Positions 1 to 9,225 of a stretch of DNA of 24,952 nt are shown here, piece after piece. This DNA comes from Bacteroidales bacterium UBA2714 (GTDB taxonomy: Bacteria; Bacteroidota; Bacteroidia; Bacteroidales; P3). Location of the stretch: contig DEKU01000016.1 in assembly GCA_002354035.1 (NCBI GenBank), forward strand, positions 1-24,952, given 5' to 3'. The notes beneath the pieces are model-generated. The model saw only the letters and a program-made list of their open reading frames with translations. It made no database searches and was not told where the DNA came from. Position 1 is the stretch's first letter; every line of letters begins with the position of its first letter. The position numbers were made by a program, and so were the translations under genes.

Positions 1-70
1 CCGCTGACGCTGATGGTGGTGGCGTTGCTGGTGGGGTTGGGGAAGATGGTGCAGGTGGCGCTGGTGGCGT
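1..70 (-). other. T9SS type A C-terminal sorting domain, beginning only
   Basis: After the last Fn3 domain the protein continues IDNATSATCTIFPNP and then TSNATTISVSG up to the window edge. The (I/V)xPNPxxxxxTI pattern is the hallmark opening of the Por secretion-system sorting domain. The remaining conserved strands, which would end in a basic residue, lie outside the window. Confidence 0.85.
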
Positions 71-3000
71 TGTCGATGCCGAGGGGTTCGGTGGTGAAGG
101 TGCTGACGGTGCTCCAGGCGCTGTAGTGGTCGGTGCCGCAGATGCCGCGCACGTAGAGGTCGTACTGGGTATTGTAGTCGAGGCCGTTGATGGTGGTGTT
201 GGGCTGGTCGGTGCTGACGATGGTGCCGGTGCCGTGGCTGAAGCCGCGGGTGCCGTATTCGACTTCGAAGGCGGTGTTGCCTTCGGCGGGGGTCCAGCTT
301 ACGGCCACGCTGTTGCCGGTGACGGTGGCGATGATGCCGTAGGGGGCGTCGCAGGGTTGGGCGCATTCGGCTGTGGTGGCGTTGATGGATGACCAGTTCT
401 CGCTCAGCCAGTCGGTGCCGCACACGGCTTTGACGTAGAAGTCGTAGCCAGTCTCGCATTCCAGGCCGGTGATGGTGATGGAGGAGTTAGTGGAGTTGAG
501 GGTGGTGCCGGTGCCTTGGTCAAAGCCTGTGTAGCCGTATTCAATGGTCCAGCTGTGGGCAGCGGGGTCGGCAGACCAGCTGAGGTTGACGCTGCTGGCG
601 GTGATGTCGTTGATGGCGAGGCCGGTGACGCTGGGGCAGGTGGCAGTGGTGAAGTTGATGGTGTCGCTCCAGAGACCGGGGATGAGGCTTTCGCCACAGA
701 GGGGCTGGACGGCGGCGTAGTAGCTGACGCCGGCTATCATGCCGCCGAGGGTGGCGGGATGGGCGGTGCAGTGGTAGACGCTGTCGAGGTTGGAGGTGTT
801 CCAGATGTGGACATTCCAGTTGCTTTCACTGCCGAGGGGAGTCCAGTCGAACTGGGCTTCGGCGTTGGTGATGTTGCTGACGAGGAGGTTTTGGGGTGCT
901 ATGCAGCCCAGACTGTCGGTGGTGACCACGGTGGTGGACCAGATGGAGGTCATGCCGTCGCCGCAGTGCTGGCGCACGCCGACGGTGTAGAGTGTGGCGG
1001 GGGCCAGGCCGTTGAAGGTGTAGTTGTGGGCGGCGGTGGTGGCGAGGGGTGCCACGGTGGAGGTCCAGGCGCCGGGAGTGATGGCCACGTCGAAGGTGTC
1101 GGCTGCCGAGGCCCAGGCAAGGTTGATGCTTTCGTAGTTGTGGGTGACGCTGACGATGGACGGAGCGGGGCAGGATACGGAGGAGGTGACTTGGATGTTG
1201 TCGAGGCAGCAGGAGTAGAATGTGGAGTTGTGGTACCACTTGAAGGCAAGGTAGCGGGCAGTGGCGGGGACGCTGTCGAAGGTGACGGTGTCGAAGACGC
1301 CGCGGCCGGTCTGGAGGCCGCTGCCGCTATGCTGTGTGGCGGAGGAGGCGGCGATGTCGTGGACGGATACGAAGTCGGTTTCGTAGTTGTCGCCCGTCAT
1401 GTAGCCCACGGAGAGGGTGCCTTGTGAGCTGCCCTCGGTGCACATCCAGTAGGAGAGGGTAAGGGTGTTGATGGGTTCGGCGGTCATGGGCATGCGGAGA
1501 ATCTTGGTGTTGCCGTAAGCGGCGCCGCTGCCGGAGGTGAGGATGACGCTGCCGTTGCCCTCAAGGGTGTACCAGTAGGTGCCGGAGCCTACGACATGGG
1601 GGGTGTAGACTGCGTTGGTGCCGTTGGTGTAGCCTTGCCAGCAGGGGGGCAGTGTGCCTTCGGAGTTGTAGGCGACGGCGGTGAAGCCTTCGAAGCCTTC
1701 ACGGATGGTGTCGTAGGCGGACATGTAGCCGCAGACGGTTTGGAAGAGGAGTCCGTTGGAATAGTCGCTGCGGTGGTCGGCATCGCAGATGCGGCGCACC
1801 CAGAAATAGTATTCGGTGTTACTGTTAAGGCCGTAGAGGGTGGTGTGGTTGGTGAGTACGGTGTCGTAGCGGTTGGTGGAGGCGGCGGCATCGGCTTGGC
1901 GGTAGGCCACAATGTAGGTGGTGCCGGAGGCGGGACCCGCCCATGTGATGTCGGCTGAGCTCTCGGTGACGGAGGCCACGCTGAGGTCGTAGGGACGGGC
2001 GCAGGGCTGGTCGTAGACGTGGATGCTGTCGATGGCCGGAGCCTGGCCTACGAAGTCGGCTGCGCCGGTGGACTGGTTGAACCAGTAGAAGACGAGGCGC
2101 TGCACGCCGCTGACGTTGTCGAGAGGCACGGTGACGGTCTGCCAGCCGGAGGTGCGGCGGGTGAGGTTGAGGAAGACATCGTTGACGTGGCCCCAAGGAG
2201 TGGTGAGGCGTGTGTTGGACGACTGGACGAGGACGGAGGGGTCGGCCAGGATGAGGGCTACGCCGTCGTAGTTGCCGGCCTGGCTGCCGCCCACATTGAT
2301 GCGGAAGGTGACGTTGCAGCTGCGCGGGTCGGGACCGAAGTCGATGTCGCGATAGGCGCAGGCGTTGACGATGGACTGCATGTCGGTGCCGATGGTGGAG
2401 CCGCCGTCGGCCGAGATGTAGATGCCGTGGTGGCCATCGGTGTAGGGAGCGGTGCCGCGGTACCAGTTCACGGATGTGTTGCTGGTGGTTTGCCATGCAG
2501 CCCACTGGGCGGTGTCTTCAAAGTCGTAGAGGATGGGCACGGTGTCAGGTATCTGTGCGGTGGAGAAGAGTCCCTCTTCGAGCGACACGTCGCTGAGGTC
2601 GGACGAGGTGGGGCAGTAGGCCTGCACACGGAAGGTGTAGACGGTGGAGGGGTTGAGGCCAGTGATGGTGGCCGTGTCGGAGAGGACGGTTTCGTAGTAG
2701 ACAGCGGAGGAGCCGACGGGCTGGTAGACTATCTGCCACTGGGTGGAGCCAATGGTGTCAGTCCAGGTGATGGTGGCCGTGGTGGCGGTGGAGGAGAGTG
2801 ACTGCAGGTTGTATGGACGCGGGCAGGGTGAGAGTTGGGCTATGGTCACATCGTCGATGTAGGCATAGCCGGAGGTGGTGCCACGGTTTTTGCGGAAAGC
2901 GGGATAGGAACCATGTCCGGTGTAGCCGGCAAAGGAGACTTGGTAGAAGCTGACGGTGGTATTCATGGTGATGGTCTGGACGGGGACGAAGGTGGTCTGG

Positions 3001-6000
3001 TCGGTGGGGTCGGTCATCATGCCAAGGATGATGCTGTTGTCCGTCGAGGAGGAGGAGCCACGGCCCCAGAAGGAGATTTCGAGGGTGTTGGCGGGATAGA
3101 CCAGTGTGTCGATTTCGGGGAGGACGGCTAAGGCGTAGTCGCCATAGGTGCCGGTGGTGGTGGACATGTACCAGTAGAGGACGTTGGAGCCGCTGTGGGC
3201 ATAGGTGGTGGAGGAGTAGGGGTAGGGATAGTAGCCGTTGGTGGTGCCGTTGTTGATATGGTTCCAGCAGACGGGGAGGGGTGCGGTGGTGCCTGTTTGC
3301 AGGCCCTCGAAGTCGAAGGTGACGGGCAGCATGTCGATGGGGACGCAGAGGGTGGTGAAGTTGGCCGGGAAGGACCAGTTGCCGGTGTCGGCACCGCCAC
3401 AGATGGCACGGACGTAGACGTCGTAGTGTGTGCCAGGTGTGAGACCGGTGAGGGTGGCGCTGGTGGTGGTGGAGGTGGCGCTTGTGCCCGAGCCGGGAGT
3501 GAAGCCTTCGGGGCCGTATTCTAATTCATAGCCGACTGAGGCGGCACGGTTGGTCCAACTGACCAGTGCGGTGGTGGTGGTGACGTTGGTGTCGGCCACG
3601 GTGACGTTGATGGGCGAGGGGCAGGAGGGTATGTAGTCGACGGTGATGTCGTCGATGTAGACATAGCTGTAAGCGGTGGTGGAGCCGGCATATAATTCGG
3701 GTGTCTCGTTGTAGAGGGCTATGTATTGGCCGCTATTGGGGAATCCGGCAAAGGGAACTTCGATGCCACGGATGGAGAGGGGCTCGTCGTCGTGCATGTC
3801 AATGGTGTCGACGGGGGTGAAGGTGGCGATGTCGGAGGGGTCGGTCATCAGTCCCACCACTATGCGAGAGGTGTAGTTGGTGCTGGTGGAGTTGTAGCGG
3901 CGCATGTTGAAGGTGATTTGCAGGCTGTCGGCGGGTGCTGCCATGAGCGGCAGTGCGGCATAGCTGTAGTAGTTGGTGGTGGAGGAGCGGTAGGCATAGA
4001 AATAAAGGCTTATGTTGCCGTTGATGGCGTTGGTGGAGTAGGGGTAGGGATAGGCGGTGGAGGAGTTGGTGCCTTTGCGCCAGCAGGAGTTGAGGGGATT
4101 GGAGGAGCCGGAACTGTAACTTTCAAAGTTCTCGGTGAAGGGTAGCGAGGCCGGATTGCAGGGGGTGCGGAAGGTGAGGGGTATAGACCAGTCGCTGGTA
4201 TCGCCGGAGCTGCAGTAAGAGCGGATGTAGAAGTCGTATTCGGTGTTGCTGTTGAGAGCAGTGAGGTTGATGTGTGTGCTGTCGGTGAACTGGTGGAGAC
4301 CAGCCAGCGAGGCTATGGTGTCGGGGTTGAAGCCGGCGGGTCCGACGGCGGTCTCGTAGCGAACGGCAGTGCCTTGCCATGCAAAGGCGGCTTCGGTGTT
4401 GGTGAGGTTGGTGAGGGTGATGTTGGTGGGCCACTCGCACGAGGGAACTTCGGAGCAGATGTTGAACATTATGTTGGTGCGGTTGTAGGTGCGTGTGGCA
4501 GAGTTGTTGACAGTGGATGCAGAGGAGCGGTAGCCGTAGCAGGAGCGGTAGTCAGGGCTGGTGGAGGTGTAGCGGAAGGTGATGGAAGCTGAGGAGGTGC
4601 TTTGGCGGGCAAGAAGGAGCATGAGGTTGCGTGTGCCGGAGAATTGGAAGACGGTGTCGAAGGGGATTTCAATCCACTGGCCCGGAGTGCACACCACGTT
4701 GCCGGAATAGAGGAGCGTCATGTCGGTGCGGCTGAGCGTGTCGTTGGCGGCTGTGGAGCTGAAACCTTCCAAGTCGGTTTCGGCGGCGTAGATTCTCACA
4801 TCGTTGATTGTGCCGCCGGTGGAGCCGCAGTGGAGGGAGATGCTGTTGATACGGTTGTTGGAGTAGATGCCCATTGCGGCAAGTTCTTCGACGGTGAAGA
4901 TGTTGCGTGAGTAGGCGGTGGGATAGGAGGTGGAAGGATACATGGTGTAGATGGAGGAGGTAGAGGTGCCGTGGCCTATGGTGTCGATGATGTTGACGAA
5001 GTTGGGGCCGCAGTCGAGGAGTGTGGTGAAGGAGGCGACGCTGGACCATGCGCCAGTGTCGGAGGAGCAGAGGGCACGGACAGCCCAGTAGTAGGTGGTG
5101 TAGTCGGTGAGGCCGGTGAGGGTGGCGGCGGTGTCGTAGACGGTGACGGTCTGGGTGGCAGTGGCGGGGTTGAAGTCGGGCGAGGTGCCGTAGGCTATGA
5201 TGAAACTTGAGGGCGAGAGGCTACTGTTGTGCCAGGTGAGGTCGGCGGAGTTGTGGGTGATGTTGGAGGCGCGGAGACCATCGCTGCGGCGGCAGTCGGG
5301 GATGAGCGAGACGCGGACATTGTCGAGATTGGAATAGTTGCTGGAGTCGTTGGGAGCCAAGAAGGCGATGTAGCCTGATGTGCCTTGGTAGGAGTCGAAC
5401 AAGACTTCGAATGATGCAGAGTCGCCAGCGGAAAGGTTGCCGGGGTAGCAGGTGGCAATGGGGGTGAAGGTGGAGAGGTCGTAGGGGTTGGTCATTACGC
5501 CAACGGTGAGTTTGCTGGTGTAAGAGGTGCTGTAGCGGACTATGTCGAAGTTGACTTGCAGTTGGTGGATATCGGTTTCGAAAAGGGGAAGGGCAGCATA
5601 GGAGTAGTAGGTGGTGCTGCTGTAGAAGCGGAGTGAGTTGGGCGAGGAAACGCTGTAGGAGGAGTAGAGGTAGGGATAGTCGGAAGAATAGTTGGTGCCT
5701 TTAATCCAGCAGGGGTCTAATTCCTGACCGGCAGTAACAGCAGTGGTGGCAGGATAGCTGTCGAAATTCTCGAAATAGGGGAGACTGTCGGCCGGGATGG
5801 GCAGGCAGGAGGTGCGGAAGGCAAGGGGGAAAGCGGGGTTGGAGAGGTCGCCATCGCAGGAGGCAACCACGATGCATTCGTAAGAAGTATTGGGCAGAAG
5901 GCCGGTGATGGTGGCGAAGGTGTCGGTGGTGGTGATGAAGAGAGCGGTGTCGATGCTGAAACCGGGCTGGCCGTAATAGAGGGTCCAGTCGGAGGCCAGG

Positions 6001-9000
6001 GTGTCGGCGCTCCAGGTGAGGGTGACACTGTCGGCAGCGATTTGTGCCACTGTTATGTTTTGCGGAGTGGGACATGAGGAGCGGAGGGAGACGGAAATGT
6101 TGTCGAGTTGTGCGTATGCTGTGATGCTGTCGGGCAACATGAAAGCGAGATAGCGGGCTGCACCTTCATAGTCGGGGAAAGAGAGTTGGAAACGCTCCCA
6201 TGTGGAGGTGGCCGAGGGCTGCACGTAGGCCAGGGTGGTGAAAGTGGAGATGTCGTTGGGGTTGGTCATGGCGCCTATTCTCATGCGGCCGTAGTTGGCA
6301 CTGGTTTTGAAGAGATCGAAGGAGAGTTCGAGCTGGTTGATGTCGGCCTCAAAGGCGGGGAGTGCAAGATAGGAGTAGTAGTTGGTTGTGGCATAGAAGT
6401 ACATGCTGTTGGGTTCGGAGTTGTGCTGGGTGGTGTAGACGTATGGGTAGTCGGTGGTGTAGTTGGTGCCTTTGGTCCAGCAGGGGTTGATGGTTTGGCC
6501 GGCGGCAACAGTGGTGGAGGCTGGGTAGGAGTCGAAGTCTTCGAGATAGGGGAGGCTGTCGATGGGGATATAATCGCAAGAGGTGGAGACGGCTATGGTG
6601 CGGGGGTCGGAGATGTCGTCGCCACCGCAGTCAGCATATACAGAGATATTGTAGAGCGTGGAGGAAGTGAGACCAGTGATGGTAAGCGTGGAGTCGAAGG
6701 TGGTGATGGTGGTGGGGGTATCGTCGTCGGAGCCGGAAGCAGTGTATTCCACGATGAATCCACCCGCGGGGTGCGAGCTGCGGCCGTCGGGAGTCCAGGC
6801 GAGGGCTATCGAGTCGGGAGCGAGGGCAGTGACAGCCACATCAGTGGGACGATAGCAGGTGGGGATGCGCATCAGGGTGATGTCGTCGAGATAGATGTAG
6901 TTGTAGTGGGAGGTAGAGCTGGGTGAGGGGCAATAGAGGACGATATAGCGACCCGTGTCGGTATAGGTATTGAAGGACACTTCGATACTATGCACGGAAC
7001 TGGCTGCCTGAGCGGTGAGGTCAATTGTGTCGATGGCGACCAACGAGCCGATGCTGTCTGGGCTGCTTGCTACGCCCACCACAACCATGGAATGATAAGT
7101 AGTGGAAGTGGAAGAATAGCGTTTGGCTGAGAACTGAAGCATCAGTGAAGAGACAGGGATGTCGGTGGAGACGGGAGGCAGCACGGCATAGCAGTAGTTG
7201 TTGACCGAGGAGGTGCGGTAGCCATAGCAATAAAGACCCCGCGAACCGTTGATGGCTGCTGTGGCGCTGGGGTAGGGATATGCCGTCGCGGAGCTGGAAT
7301 ACTTAGTCCAGCACGGGCTTATCGGATAGGAGGAACCGTTGCCGTAAGCCTCGAAATCCTCCACGTAGGGCAGGTCGTCCATCGTGATGGGAGCGCAGCC
7401 CGTGAACAGGGTCTCGCTATTCCAAGTGGAAGTGTCGGAACCACAAATGGCCCGCACATAAAAGTCGTAGCCATAGCCCATTACCAGATTGTCGACGAAG
7501 AGGGAAGTGTCGTAGGCGGTGACCATGGTGCCAGTGCCTTGCTCAAAACCCTGGCGCCCGTATTCAACCTGATACTCGTAAGCAAAAGCCTCGCTGTGCC
7601 AGGTGAAGGTGAACGAGTGGGCATCGACGTTCTCAGCCGCTAAGCGCTCGGGACGCGGGCAGGCAGGAGCCAGGTCGACGGTGATGTCGTCGAGGTAGGT
7701 GTAGCTGGCTGTGGAGGCAGTAGAGATGAAAGCGAGGTAGCGGCCAGAACCGGTGTAGTTATAAAGCGGTACCTCGAAGTATTCCCATGTGCTGGTGGCG
7801 TTGACCTGGATGGAGGTGAGCGTGTCGAAGGTGGTGAGGTCGCTCGGGTCGGTCATGACACCGATGGTGAGGTTACCATAGTTGGCAGAGGTCTTATAGG
7901 CCCAGAAAGAGAGCTGGAGCTGGGAGATGGCGTCCTCAAAACGCGGAAGAGTGGCCCATGAAAAGTTGGCTGAATTGGCAGAGTTGTAGAAATAGAGAGC
8001 GTAGGAGCCGGAGTGGTGCTGGGAGGAGGAGGGATAGGGATAGTGCGAAGAAGGTGTGAACTCGTAGCGGTTCCAGCAAGGCGAAATCACACCCGTAGAG
8101 CCGGACCCTGTGGCATCCTCGAAGCCATAAGTGTAGGGCAGGCTGTCGGTGGGGATAGCATAACAGGGAGTTTTGAAAGTGGTGTACCACGATGGGTTGC
8201 TGAAGGTGAGGTCGGCACACTGCGAAGCGACGTAGCACTGATACTCTGTGCCGGGGGTCAGGCCCGTAATGGTGGCGGGATTGGTGTAGACGTCGATGCT
8301 GTCGAGCGTATCGGCAATGGTGGGTGTGCCATAATAGATGCGCCATGCTGAGGAGACCGAGTCGGTCCAGGACACGAGTACGGAAGTCTCGTCAATGGGT
8401 TGGCCGTGGGGATTGGAGGGGTCAGGGCAAGAGCCTTCTTCAACAATGTAGACATCGTCGAGGTAACAGTAGGCTGTGGAGGAGGAACGACTCATCTTCC
8501 ATGCCAAGCGACGGTTGGTACCAGTGTAGTTGGCAAAACTGACCGTGTATTGCTGATAGGTTTGGGTGAGGTCGATGGAGTCGACTACTTGGAAAGACGA
8601 CGCCTGGGCATCGTCGTTGATGACGCCGATGTAGAGACGGGCATCGTTAGTGCTGCGTTTGGCCCAAAACGACATGCGTATGTTGGCCATAGAGTGTGTG
8701 GACGCAACAGCGGGCAGCACCATGTATTCGTTGTTGGCGTATGAGGAGGTGGTAGAAAGGTAGAAGTAGAGATACTTGGAGCCACTGTGGGCAGACGAGG
8801 TGCCAGAGTTGACATAAGGGTAGTAGTTGTAGGTGCCGGTGGCGTCGTTGATGCGTGTCCAGCCCTCTGGCAGCTGGGCTGAAGTACCTGTGGCGTCACC
8901 CTCAAAGTCGTGGATGTAGGGCAGGCTGAGGGTTGTTTGAGCCTGTGAGACTACAATGGTCATGAATAGGATGACCAGCAAGAGTAATGATTTCTTTTGC

Positions 9001-9002
9001 AT
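1..9002 (-). CDS. Giant T9SS-secreted modular adhesin-like protein (partial, C-terminus off window)
   Basis: One frame stays open from an ATG at 9002-9000 to the left edge: 3000 codons and no stop. Residues 1-22 form a signal peptide (MQKK, a hydrophobic run, then a likely cut after SQA). Ten modules follow, each an adhesin-like beta-sandwich of about 165-190 residues plus an Fn3 domain of about 85. Seven or eight sandwiches share the order LPY..F(E/D), CW, YPY, L.FY, ALP, IGVMTDP, YLDDI, which resembles the choice-of-anchor J/cleaved-adhesin type. Module 6 is a different fold type and module 9 is divergent. Three more Fn3 domains precede IFPNPTSNATTISVSG, the start of a type A T9SS sorting domain. 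By family knowledge it should cross the outer membrane by T9SS and be released or anchored to surface polysaccharide. No enzymatic domain is visible, so adhesion or matrix function is inference. The missing end is probably only about 50-80 residues, judged from usual sorting-domain length. Confidence 0.9.
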   Translation of the reverse strand, partial: MQKKSLLLLVILFMTIVVSQAQTTLSLPYIHDFEGDATGTSAQLPEGWTRINDATGTYNYYPYVNSGTSSAHSGSKYLYFYLSTTSSYANNEYMVLPAVASTHSMANIRMSFWAKRSTNDARLYIGVINDDAQASSFQVVDSIDLTQTYQQYTVSFANYTGTNRRLAWKMSRSSSTAYCYLDDVYIVEEGSCPDPSNPHGQPIDETSVLVSWTDSVSSAWRIYYGTPTIADTLDSIDVYTNPATITGLTPGTEYQCYVASQCADLTFSNPSWYTTFKTPCYAIPTDSLPYTYGFEDATGSGSTGVISPCWNRYEFTPSSHYPYPSSSQHHSGSYALYFYNSANSANFSWATLPRFEDAISQLQLSFWAYKTSANYGNLTIGVMTDPSDLTTFDTLTSIQVNATSTWEYFEVPLYNYTGSGRYLAFISTASTASYTYLDDITVDLAPACPRPERLAAENVDAHSFTFTWHSEAFAYEYQVEYGRQGFEQGTGTMVTAYDTSLFVDNLVMGYGYDFYVRAICGSDTSTWNSETLFTGCAPITMDDLPYVEDFEAYGNGSSYPISPCWTKYSSSATAYPYPSATAAINGSRGLYCYGYRTSSVNNYCYAVLPPVSTDIPVSSLMLQFSAKRYSSTSTTYHSMVVVGVASSPDSIGSLVAIDTIDLTAQAASSVHSIEVSFNTYTDTGRYIVLYCPSPSSTSHYNYIYLDDITLMRIPTCYRPTDVAVTALAPDSIALAWTPDGRSSHPAGGFIVEYTASGSDDDTPTTITTFDSTLTITGLTSSTLYNISVYADCGGDDISDPRTIAVSTSCDYIPIDSLPYLEDFDSYPASTTVAAGQTINPCWTKGTNYTTDYPYVYTTQHNSEPNSMYFYATTNYYSYLALPAFEADINQLELSFDLFKTSANYGRMRIGAMTNPNDISTFTTLAYVQPSATSTWERFQLSFPDYEGAARYLAFMLPDSITAYAQLDNISVSLRSSCPTPQNITVAQIAADSVTLTWSADTLASDWTLYYGQPGFSIDTALFITTTDTFATITGLLPNTSYECIVVASCDGDLSNPAFPLAFRTSCLPIPADSLPYFENFDSYPATTAVTAGQELDPCWIKGTNYSSDYPYLYSSYSVSSPNSLRFYSSTTYYSYAALPLFETDIHQLQVNFDIVRYSTSYTSKLTVGVMTNPYDLSTFTPIATCYPGNLSAGDSASFEVLFDSYQGTSGYIAFLAPNDSSNYSNLDNVRVSLIPDCRRSDGLRASNITHNSADLTWHNSSLSPSSFIIAYGTSPDFNPATATQTVTVYDTAATLTGLTDYTTYYWAVRALCSSDTGAWSSVASFTTLLDCGPNFVNIIDTIGHGTSTSSIYTMYPSTSYPTAYSRNIFTVEELAAMGIYSNNRINSISLHCGSTGGTINDVRIYAAETDLEGFSSTAANDTLSRTDMTLLYSGNVVCTPGQWIEIPFDTVFQFSGTRNLMLLLARQSTSSASITFRYTSTSPDYRSCYGYRSSASTVNNSATRTYNRTNIMFNICSEVPSCEWPTNITLTNLTNTEAAFAWQGTAVRYETAVGPAGFNPDTIASLAGLHQFTDSTHINLTALNSNTEYDFYIRSYCSSGDTSDWSIPLTFRTPCNPASLPFTENFESYSSGSSNPLNSCWRKGTNSSTAYPYPYSTNAINGNISLYFYAYRSSTTNYYSYAALPLMAAPADSLQITFNMRRYNSTSTNYTSRIVVGLMTDPSDIATFTPVDTIDMHDDEPLSIRGIEVPFAGFPNSGQYIALYNETPELYAGSTTAYSYVYIDDITVDYIPSCPSPINVTVADTNVTTTTALVSWTNRAASVGYELEYGPEGFTPGSGTSATSTTTSATLTGLTPGTHYDVYVRAICGGADTGNWSFPANFTTLCVPIDMLPVTFDFEGLQTGTTAPLPVCWNHINNGTTNGYYPYPYSSTTYAHSGSNVLYWYMSTTTGTYGDYALAVLPEIDTLVYPANTLEISFWGRGSSSSTDNSIILGMMTDPTDQTTFVPVQTITMNTTVSFYQVSFAGYTGHGSYPAFRKNRGTTSGYAYIDDVTIAQLSPCPRPYNLQSLSSTATTATITWTDTIGSTQWQIVYQPVGSSAVYYETVLSDTATITGLNPSTVYTFRVQAYCPTSSDLSDVSLEEGLFSTAQIPDTVPILYDFEDTAQWAAWQTTSNTSVNWYRGTAPYTDGHHGIYISADGGSTIGTDMQSIVNACAYRDIDFGPDPRSCNVTFRINVGGSQAGNYDGVALILADPSVLVQSSNTRLTTPWGHVNDVFLNLTRRTSGWQTVTVPLDNVSGVQRLVFYWFNQSTGAADFVGQAPAIDSIHVYDQPCARPYDLSVASVTESSADITWAGPASGTTYIVAYRQADAAASTNRYDTVLTNHTTLYGLNSNTEYYFWVRRICDADHRSDYSNGLLFQTVCGYMSAYDTIREGFEGFTAVAYNSEGTLPPCWQGYTNGTNAVYTPHVVGSGTYWYTLEGNGSVILTSGSGAAYGNTKILRMPMTAEPINTLTLSYWMCTEGSSQGTLSVGYMTGDNYETDFVSVHDIAASSATQHSGSGLQTGRGVFDTVTFDSVPATARYLAFKWYHNSTFYSCCLDNIQVTSSVSCPAPSIVSVTHNYESINLAWASAADTFDVAITPGAWTSTVAPLATTAAHNYTFNGLAPATLYTVGVRQHCGDGMTSIWSTTVVTTDSLGCIAPQNLLVSNITNAEAQFDWTPLGSESNWNVHIWNTSNLDSVYHCTAHPATLGGMIAGVSYYAAVQPLCGESLIPGLWSDTINFTTATCPSVTGLAINDITASSVNLSWSADPAAHSWTIEYGYTGFDQGTGTTLNSTNSSITITGLECETGYDFYVKAVCGTDWLSENWSSINATTAECAQPCDAPYGIIATVTGNSVAVSWTPAEGNTAFEVEYGTRGFSHGTGTIVSTDQPNTTINGLDYNTQYDLYVRGICGTDHYSAWSTVSTFTTEPLGIDNATSATCTIFPNPTSNATTISVS
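2005..8935 (-). repeat. Protein-level tandem array of nine sandwich + Fn3 modules
   Basis: Sandwich domains begin near 8935, 8160, 7385, 6570, 5800, 5020, 4150, 3345 and 2550, and a tenth at 1725. Each is followed by an Fn3 domain that starts with (C)P.P.(N)(L/V) and ends in a CG/CD..T..WS..(F)T pattern. The period is about 780-870 bases. The units are recognisable as protein but clearly diverged as DNA, so this is an old domain expansion rather than a recent DNA repeat. The best-preserved elements are the YPY motif, the L(Y/R)FY strand, the Y.ALP strand and the LDD(I/V) strand that closes the sandwich. Confidence 0.8.
4450..5025 (-). other. Distinct beta-sandwich domain replacing the standard module 6
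   Basis: About residues 1326-1518 break the module pattern. Instead of LPY..F and CW the segment has an SRNIFTVEEL strand, then RINSISLHCGS, VRIYAA, TLLYSGNVV, GQWIEIPFDTVF, a SGTRNLMLLLAR strand, and ends RTNIMFNIC. This order matches a domain I know from other Bacteroidales T9SS proteins that ends in R.NI.F. The Fn3 domain that follows is normal. Function is unknown. Confidence 0.6.
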
Positions 9003-9048
9003 ATTATTGTGTTTTTTGATTTTATTCCATCTGATATGATTTGGGTTG

Positions 9049-9056
9049 CAAAGATA
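9049..9056 (-). promoter_or_regulatory. Bacteroidota -7 promoter box of the giant gene
   Basis: The minus strand reads TATCTTTG, an exact TAnnTTTG match, 46 bases before the ATG at 9002. It lies in an AT-rich stretch just past the aminotransferase terminator, so the giant gene should be its own transcription unit with a leader of about 40 bases. No clear TTTG -33 box is visible. Confidence 0.7.
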
Positions 9057-9168
9057 CTTCTTTTAAATGAATTGGTGAAAAAGTTAGGGGTGTTTTAACT
9101 ATTTTTTTTATTCAGGGAGAGTTGTGCATGAGATTAATAGCGGGAAGTACAGGATTGATTGGACCCAT

Positions 9169-9203
9169 AAAAAAAGCCCATGGCTTTTAGACCATAGGCT
9201 TTT
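9169..9203 (-). terminator. Rho-independent terminator of the aminotransferase gene
   Basis: On the minus strand a stem (AAAAGCC.ATGG pairing with CCAT.GGCTTTT, one internal mismatch, 8-base loop) is followed directly by seven T. It sits about 23 bases after the aminotransferase stop. Confidence 0.85.
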
Positions 9204-9225
9204 AGCGTATAGATGTCGAAAGGGG

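Noticed and set aside
126..6926. Long plus-strand open frames across the giant gene, for example 516-1427, 2019-2801 and 6108-6926
   Set aside because: They are antisense shadows. The real minus-strand frame is rich in ACC, GCC, TCC and GAC codons, which leaves few stops on the other strand and yields Gly/Val/Asp-rich translations with no domains or plausible starts.
1..9002. CRISPR array or recent DNA tandem repeat in the giant gene
   Set aside because: The periodicity is at protein level with a unit of about 800 bases and diverged DNA; there are no short identical repeats with unique spacers.
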